Of a stretch of DNA of 64,000 nt, positions 58,901 to 64,000 are shown piece after piece. The notes under the pieces were generated by a model. The model was given only the letters and a program-made list of their open reading frames with translations. It was not told where the DNA came from and did no database searches. The stretch is from Neocallimastix lanati (nom. inval.) (Eukaryota; Neocallimastigomycota; Neocallimastigomycetes; Neocallimastigales; Neocallimastigaceae): the NCBI GenBank assembly GCA_016946835.1, contig JACVTC010000086.1:477501-541500 (forward strand). Direction: 5' to 3'. Every line of letters starts with the position of its first letter. Within the stretch, counting starts at the first letter, position 1. The translations under genes and the position numbers were made by a program.

Positions 58901-61592
58901 TAATAATAAAAGTTATTATCTTTTTACTAATACTAATAATAATATAAATAATGAAATGGTCAAATTACTAATAGAATATGCTAATAAAAATGAAATTATT
59001 TTGAAAATAAATGATAAAGATAGAGATGGAAATTATCCACTTTTAAATGCTACTTATAATAAAAAAAATTTTGAAATAATTGAATTATTAATAGAATATG
59101 CTAAAAATAATAAAATTATTTTAGAAATGAATGAAAAAGATAATAATGGAAGATATCCACTTTTAAATATTATATATAATAATAATATTGAAATAGTTAA
59201 ATTATTACTGGATTATAGCAATAAAAATAATATTGCTTTAAACCTAAATGAAAAAAATAACGATGGAAATTATCCACTTCTATGTGCCATTTACAATAAT
59301 AATATTAAAATAGTTGAACTATTGGTGGATTATGCCTTTAAAAATGAAATTATTTTGGAAATAAATGAAAAAGATAATAATGAAAATTTCCCATTACTTA
59401 TAATTTTGAATAATAATAATATTGAATTATTTAAAATTTTGATAAATTATGCAAAAAAGGATGAAAAAATTAAATTAATAGTAGATGAAAAAGATATTGA
59501 AAATGAAATTTCAAAAAAATGGAATAATAACCGTTTAGAAAATATTTTAGATATTAATAGTGAATTTATAAGTTTATTGAATAAATACAGAAATAAAAAT
59601 TCAATAATAGAATTAATATTTAGTGAAAATAGTAGACTCTCAAAAATGCTTAATGAAATGAATAAAAAAGAAAACAATATGAAAAAAGAAAAAATAATAG
59701 AAATTAATGATACAATTAAAAACAATAATGTTGCAAAATTAAAAAAAATATTAAATGATGCCATTAAAAACGAAATAGTTTTAGATTTTAATGAAAAAGA
59801 TGAAGATGGATGGTATTCGCTTTTAATTATTACTAATAATAATACAAATAGTAATATTGAATTGGCTAAAGTATTAATAGATTATGCCAAAAATAATAAA
59901 ATTATTTTGAATATTAATGAAAAAAATAATGGTGGAGATTATCCACTATTAGGTGCCATTAATAATAGAAATAACAATATTGAAATAGTCAATTTATTAA
60001 TAGATTATGCCAATGAAATTGAAATGATTTTGGAGATGAATAAAAAAAACAATAATGGATACTATCCTCTTTTGTTGGCAACTTATAATAATAATATTGA
60101 TATGATTAAATTATTAATAGATTACGCCAATAATAAAAATATTATTTTAAGTATAAATGAGAAAAACAATGATGGATATTATCCTCTTTTATGGGCAACT
60201 TATAATAATAATATTGAAATGATTAAATCATTAATAGATTATGCCAATAATAAAAATATTATTTTAAGTATAAATGAGAAAAACAATGATGGATATTATC
60301 CTCTTTTATGGGCAACTTATAATAATAATATTGAAATGATTAAATCATTAATAGATTATGCCAATAATAAAAATATTATTTTAAGTATAAATGAGAAAAA
60401 CAATGATGGAAATTATCCACTTTTAGAAACGGTCGAACAAGACAATATTGAACTTATTAATTTATTAATCTATTATGCCAATCAAAAACATATTTTTTTG
60501 GAAATAAGTGAAAAAGACGTTAACGGAGCTTTTCCACTTTTAATCGCTATTACAAAAAATAATATTGAAATGGTTAAATTATTAATAGATTATGCTAATG
60601 AAAAAAATATTAATTTGGAATTAAATGAAATGGATAATTTTAACGAATATCCAATTTTGAGAGCTATCAAAAATAATAATATTGAAATGATTATATTATT
60701 AATGGATTATGCTAATAAAAATAATAAAATTCTGAATATCATGGGCAAAAATATAAAAGAATATTTCCCCATCTTTGGAGCAATCGATAATAATAATCTT
60801 GAAATGTTTAAATTATTAATAGATTATACTAAAAGAATCAATAATAAGTTGAAAATTAATGAACAAGATATCGAAAATGCAATTTCTTCAAATTATTATG
60901 GAAATAGTAATTTAAAGGACATTTCAAAAATTAATATTGAATTTATAAGATTATTATACGACTATAAAAATAAAAACATAATAGAAATAATTTTTAATGA
61001 AAATGGTGAACTTTCAAAAAAGTTTAATGAACTGAGTATACAAGAAAAAATAGAAGAAAACAAAATAAAAAAAGAAAGAAATAAAAGAAAAAAAATAAAT
61101 GATGATAATTTATTGACATTTGAATGTAAAAAAGAAAATATTGATGAAGTAAAAAAATTAATTAATAAAGGGATGAAAATAAATAAAAGAAATAGATATG
61201 GTGATACACCATTAATAATTGCATGTAAAAAAAATAATATAGAATTAGTAAAATGTTTATTAAAAAGTAAAAAAATTAAAATAGATAAAAAATCTATCTA
61301 TGGCATAAGTCCATTAATGGTAGCATGTTATTTTAAAAATAAAAGCCTAGTAGACTGTCTTATTACTCAAAATGCAAAAGTTGATATATCAGATAATAAA
61401 AATAATTTACCTTTACATATTGGATGCTATTTAGGCCATATTGAAATTATACAATCTCTAATGGAAAAAAATAAAACGTTATCAAATAAAATAAATTCTT
61501 ATAAGGATACACCACTAACAATTGCATATAAATTAAATGATAATAATAAATTAGTTAATATCTTATTAGGTATTATTTCATTTGTTAATTGA
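55959..61592 (+). CDS. Giant N-myristoylated ankyrin-repeat protein, copy 2 (1877 residues)
   Basis: Second member of the pair, also one exon. The start MGLSNSKNL is an even better N-myristoylation signal than in copy 1. Block A (to about residue 1175) has roughly 30 units of the 39-residue ankyrin variant (NEKDKDGNYPLL, EMVKLLIDYANKNNIIL), some stretched by Asn-rich insertions (for example NNNNNNNG near residue 548). Linker 1 begins VDEKDIENEIS; linker 2 begins NEQDIENAISSNYYGNSNLK at about 1634, matching copy 1. The Lys/Glu-rich helix and a C-terminal block of ordinary ankyrin repeats (TPLIIACKKNNIELVKCLLK) follow from about 1714. Three 117-bp copies at about 60140-60415 are nearly identical. 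A trypsin-fold peptidase gene starts about 490 bp downstream. Repeat number in each block differs from copy 1, while linkers and ends are kept, which suggests the array evolves by gain and loss of units. Confidence 0.9.
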   Translation: MGLSNSKNLFIDAFKNNDIEKVKKIFNESEELNIILNINEKDKYGSSSLLHATYNNNKEMVELLIDYANKYNIKLDINEKDKSETYPLLCGIGYNNIEIVQLLIDYANKNNIILNLNEKNRFGCPLLRAIRNNNTEIIKKLIDYASKNNFILNINDKNENGAFPLLIATNNKYINIEIIELLMEYADKNKFILNINEKDRNGNYPFLIAIINKNNNIEMVKLLIEYANKNNIILEINETNKDGEYPLLNVIYNNNIKMVELLMDYANKNKIVLEMNGKEKHGNFPLLVAIDNKKISYLNSFEDRENNVEMVKLLIDYANKNNIILKINEKNEKGLYPLLCAIDNSNVEMVKLLVNYSYEKNIILKVNEKNKDGNYTLLKVAYVNDIEIIKLLIEYANKNKIILNINDKDIKGNYPFLISTTNRYNNIEMIKLLIEYANKNNIILKINDKNKEGLYPLLCAINNSNIEVIRLLMEYANKSKIILNLNEKDKDGNYPFLITINNNIEIVKLLIDYANKNKIILEINKKNNYGNYPLLFATSNNNNNNNNGTEMVNLLVDYANKNNIILNINEKDKNGKYPLLNATYINNIEMVNLLVDYANKNNIILDINEKDKDGKYPLLNATNRNNIEMINLLVDYANKNNIILSINEKDKDGKYPLLNSGNIEIVKLLVDYANKNNIILSVDDKDKYEEYPLLCATDHNNIEMVKLFIEYADKNNIILNVNGKKETKYPLINAINNNNFEMVKLLIDYANSHEFVLDISYNSYSNPFLNAINNIKIVKLLIEYANNNNIILKINEKNYNGENSLLLSVSKNIKMVKLLLEYANNNEIILDMNEKNHSGEYPLLKAIYNEDATEIVKLLMDYADKNNIILEIVEKDRYKNYPLLITTSKNNIKLAQLLINYASKHNITLNINEIDNHGNFPLLNAIYNKCNNNMMIINNKELNNNNIEMVKLLMNYAIENQIILNINDKDDYGRYPLLIAINNKSYYLFTNTNNNINNEMVKLLIEYANKNEIILKINDKDRDGNYPLLNATYNKKNFEIIELLIEYAKNNKIILEMNEKDNNGRYPLLNIIYNNNIEIVKLLLDYSNKNNIALNLNEKNNDGNYPLLCAIYNNNIKIVELLVDYAFKNEIILEINEKDNNENFPLLIILNNNNIELFKILINYAKKDEKIKLIVDEKDIENEISKKWNNNRLENILDINSEFISLLNKYRNKNSIIELIFSENSRLSKMLNEMNKKENNMKKEKIIEINDTIKNNNVAKLKKILNDAIKNEIVLDFNEKDEDGWYSLLIITNNNTNSNIELAKVLIDYAKNNKIILNINEKNNGGDYPLLGAINNRNNNIEIVNLLIDYANEIEMILEMNKKNNNGYYPLLLATYNNNIDMIKLLIDYANNKNIILSINEKNNDGYYPLLWATYNNNIEMIKSLIDYANNKNIILSINEKNNDGYYPLLWATYNNNIEMIKSLIDYANNKNIILSINEKNNDGNYPLLETVEQDNIELINLLIYYANQKHIFLEISEKDVNGAFPLLIAITKNNIEMVKLLIDYANEKNINLELNEMDNFNEYPILRAIKNNNIEMIILLMDYANKNNKILNIMGKNIKEYFPIFGAIDNNNLEMFKLLIDYTKRINNKLKINEQDIENAISSNYYGNSNLKDISKINIEFIRLLYDYKNKNIIEIIFNENGELSKKFNELSIQEKIEENKIKKERNKRKKINDDNLLTFECKKENIDEVKKLINKGMKINKRNRYGDTPLIIACKKNNIELVKCLLKSKKIKIDKKSIYGISPLMVACYFKNKSLVDCLITQNAKVDISDNKNNLPLHIGCYLGHIEIIQSLMEKNKTLSNKINSYKDTPLTIAYKLNDNNKLVNILLGIISFVN
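60140..60415 (+). repeat. 117-bp tandem units in ankyrin copy 2
   Basis: Two full and one partial copy of a 117-bp unit (one 39-residue ankyrin repeat) containing CTTTTATGGGCAACTTATAA and ATTGAAATGATTAAATCATT. The copies appear identical over the shared length. Confidence 0.88.
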
Positions 61593-62082
61593 TAATAATA
61601 TAATATAATTTTTCAATTAATATAATATAATATTATATTAATTCAAAATGAATTCTTTATTAATATACAAGGTAAATTATCTGAAAATGATAATTCATAC
61701 AGGTTCGACTTTATATTTTTAATATGATATTAAATTTCTTAAAACTAATATATTAACATTTACTTGTAATTTTAATTAATGAATTAATTTTTAATTTTAA
61801 AAATATGTATATATATATATATATATAGGTATTAAAAATAAACATATGTATAATCTAATATTATAAAATATATTTTTTGAAAAATTAAAAAATTAAAATA
61901 TTATATTTTTCATTTTATACAATTTATTTATTTCTTTTCATTTTCTATTTTTTTTTTTTTTTAATTTTTTTTATTTTTAAAAATTTATATATAAATTTAT
62001 AATAAAAAATTATATAAATAAATATAATAATTCGTAAAGTAAAAATAAAACTTCAACTACAACCAATATAAGAGAAAATTAT
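61593..62082. other. Spacer between giant ankyrin gene 2 and its peptidase gene, with conserved block
   Basis: Positions 61670-61755 match the block at 52128-52215: AGGTAAATTATCTGAAAATG, then AGGTTCGACTTTATA. The hairpin is kept in altered form (ATTATC and GATAAT arms). The rest is simple A/T sequence, including TA repeats near 61807-61827. In frame with the peptidase, codons stay open from 62038, the same relative point as in copy 1. Confidence 0.5.
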
Positions 62083-63234
62083 ATGTTAAACAGAGGGAGT
62101 ACAACAGAAAATAATAAATATTATAATAAAATAAATCGATCTATCTGCAAAATAAAAACTACTTCTACTGGTACAGGATTCTTTATTGAAATTCCAATTC
62201 CATCTGAAAAATACCCAATGCGTGGTTTAATGACAAATAATCATGTATTGAATGAAAATAATCTTAAAACAGGAAATTCATTTATAATATATTTGGCTAA
62301 TGATGAAAAACAGGCCACGGAGATTAAAATTAATGATGAAGATTTTATATTTACATCTGAATTAATTGATGTTACTTTCATTGAAATAAATTATAAAATT
62401 ATTAAAGAAATTAATCCAATATTTCTTAAACCTAGTAATAAAGATGCTAAAATAAATGAATCGATTTTGATTTTTCAATATGCTAAGGCAGAATATTCAT
62501 TATCACATGGAAATATAATAAATGTTTGTGGTTTTAATTATTATCATGAAGTATTGACAAATAATGGATCTTCTGGTTCACCTCTTTTAAATAAAAATTA
62601 TGAAGTAGTAGGAATTCATAAATCAAAAGTATTTACTGATAATGAGATTATTAATAAAGCTTCAAAATTTAGTGAGGTGAAATTTGCAATTGAAACATTA
62701 TTTAATAATATTAATATTTATGGAATGGAAAGAGCTAAAAAATCAGCAAAATTATTACTTAAACCTGAAATGGATATAATGAATGATTATGGGTTAGAAT
62801 TAAAATTATCTTCTGATGATATAGATAGATTAAAACATAAAATATTAAATGAAAAAGAAATTAAAGAGGAAGAAGAGGAAGAAAAGAAAAAGAAAAAGAA
62901 AAAGAAAAAGGAAGAGAAAAAGAAAAAGAAAGAGGAAGAGCAAACAAAGATAAAACTCGATGAATTGAAACTAGTAGAAAAATCTCTTTTTTATTGTGAA
63001 TTTAATAATAAGTTATTATTTTACAGAACAAATTATTCATGGTATGTTACTGTATTATCTAGAAGAAAAAATAATTTTATTTCAGAATATGATTTAGATA
63101 ATATAAAACAATTAAACTGGTTTCCTATTATTTCAAATAGAACAAAATTAAACAAGTATATTAATTCAAAAATTAAAGGTAGAGAATATGTTTTAATTAC
63201 ATGGTTAAAGTTATCAGAGCTAATGTATTTATAA
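62083..63234 (+). CDS. Trypsin-fold serine peptidase, copy 2 (383 residues) with unique C-terminal domain
   Basis: Predicted serine peptidase of the chymotrypsin/trypsin fold, cytosolic by the absence of a signal peptide. Residues 20-40 are the first strands (SICKIKTTS, GTGFFIEIPIP). The triad is His54 (TNNHVL), Asp96 (ELIDVTFIE) and Ser164 in NGSSGSPLLN, with Gly162 and the following Gly forming the usual loop; VVGIHKS matches the strand after it. Residues about 245-285 are a Lys/Glu-rich coil coded by GAAAAAGAAAAAG repeats, much longer than in copy 1. Residues about 290-383 are a conserved domain (KSLFYCEFNNKLLFYRTNYS, then REYVLITWLKLSELMYL) that I do not recognise. ATG 62083 gives a complete core, but the frame is open further up to 62038 with codons resembling copy 1 (SKNKTSTTT versus SKNENSSST), so an upstream exon is possible. 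Substrate unknown; the neighbouring ankyrin protein is the obvious candidate partner. Confidence 0.82.
   Translation: MLNRGSTTENNKYYNKINRSICKIKTTSTGTGFFIEIPIPSEKYPMRGLMTNNHVLNENNLKTGNSFIIYLANDEKQATEIKINDEDFIFTSELIDVTFIEINYKIIKEINPIFLKPSNKDAKINESILIFQYAKAEYSLSHGNIINVCGFNYYHEVLTNNGSSGSPLLNKNYEVVGIHKSKVFTDNEIINKASKFSEVKFAIETLFNNINIYGMERAKKSAKLLLKPEMDIMNDYGLELKLSSDDIDRLKHKILNEKEIKEEEEEEKKKKKKKKKEEKKKKKEEEQTKIKLDELKLVEKSLFYCEFNNKLLFYRTNYSWYVTVLSRRKNNFISEYDLDNIKQLNWFPIISNRTKLNKYINSKIKGREYVLITWLKLSELMYL
62862..62940 (+). repeat. GAAAAAG/GAAGAG purine repeat coding for a Lys/Glu coil
   Basis: Short purine-only units expand a charged helix between the peptidase core and the C-terminal domain of copy 2. 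Copy 1 has only a short equivalent (KKENKKLKKL). Confidence 0.85.
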
Positions 63235-64000
63235 GCACCTATAGACCTATAGTAAAATATATATGTAAAAATTATATATATATAATTTATATAATATAAT
63301 AATTAAAATATGATAATTATACTTAAACATTTATAATAAAAAAAGAAATTAAAGAAAATATAATTCAATATAATATTTATTAAATAATTTATTATTTCCA
63401 TTAATATTTCTTATTTTTTTTAAATGTTAAAATTTTAAATAGTTTTCTTAATCCTGTAAGTAAGTAAACAAAAATATTTTAAAAGAAAAATAAATAAATA
63501 AATAAATAAATAAATAAAAATAAAAATATATATTTATTTTTGTTTTGCTATATAAATTGTTTTAATTTATTTATTTTTTTAATTAAATATATATATATAT
63601 ATGCATTGAAGTGTTTATGTTCTAAGAAAAAGTTTACATATATTAAAGTATTTTTCATTTAAATATTATAAATTATTATTCATAATATTAATTTATTTTA
63701 ATTTAATAATTAAAAATTATATTTTTATTCCAAAAATAAAAATAATAAATTAATATAATATCAAATCATTTAATTAATTATATGTTTTTTATTAATTTAC
63801 TTTTACTCATTAAATTATTTTTATTATTGTTATTAGGTTCTTTTTGAATATAATATTAATTTATATATTATTGTTTTATTTATCAATTTCTATATCTCTT
63901 TAACCACTATTTTTTTACATATTTTGAATTTTATGTGTTTTATTCTTTTTTTTTTTTTTTTTTTTTTTTGAATAAATTTATGTATTGTACACACAAATAT
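63235..64000. other. AT-rich 3' flank
   Basis: No gene seen. AAAT tetramers at about 63488-63522 and poly-T of about 22 at 63948-63969. There is no third ankyrin-peptidase module in the remaining sequence. Confidence 0.6.

Overview
The window looks like nuclear DNA of a very AT-rich eukaryote, most likely an anaerobic gut fungus (Neocallimastigomycota). The clues are non-coding DNA that is almost all A/T with long homopolymers and AAT/AAAT microsatellites, GT-AG introns, Asn-rich ankyrin proteins, Thr-rich secreted-type proteins, and isolated genes of bacterial type (an NhaC antiporter and a phosphinothricin-acetyltransferase-like GNAT). A dictyostelid-like amoeba is the main alternative. The assignment rests on style of sequence, not on a database search.

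Layout. 1-2089 (+): 3' part of a three-exon rhomboid protease gene. 4145-6934 (-): a 929-residue ankyrin protein with an Asn-rich insert. 8087-9316 (-): a broken or mis-framed gene for a Cys-rich secreted-type protein with two copies of one module. 9968-11130 (+): a dead LINE-type retrotransposon. 12673-14556 (-): an NhaC-family Na+/H+ antiporter. 14557-26971: mostly low-complexity DNA with traces of decayed genes (18240-20110 minus strand, and an ankyrin relic at 22860-23560). 26972-29337 (-): a complete second rhomboid gene with the same intron positions as the first, in inverted orientation. 29338-39723: gene-poor DNA with a 1.65-kb non-autonomous DNA transposon carrying a 9-bp target duplication and a 7-bp satellite. 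39724-40794 (+): lysophospholipid acyltransferase. 42402-42998 (+): GNAT acetyltransferase. 43885-45355: a decayed Mutator-like element; a related miniature element sits at 41489-41776.

The most striking part is 46111-63234. Two tandem modules lie on the + strand, each made of a giant ankyrin gene (1975 and 1877 codons, no intron) followed about 0.4-0.5 kb later by a trypsin-fold peptidase gene. Both ankyrin proteins begin with an N-myristoylation signal (MGLSFS, MGLSNS), use an unusual 39-residue ankyrin unit, and share the same two linkers and a C-terminal block of ordinary ankyrin repeats. The two peptidases share a catalytic core and a unique C-terminal domain. In copy 2 the triad is His/Asp/Ser. 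In copy 1 the Ser nucleophile is replaced by Cys and the oxyanion-hole Gly by Glu. Perfect recent tandem duplications inside the ankyrin arrays show that these genes are still expanding. I infer a membrane-anchored recognition scaffold working with a peptidase, comparable in logic to repeat-plus-protease immune or conflict systems; function is untested.
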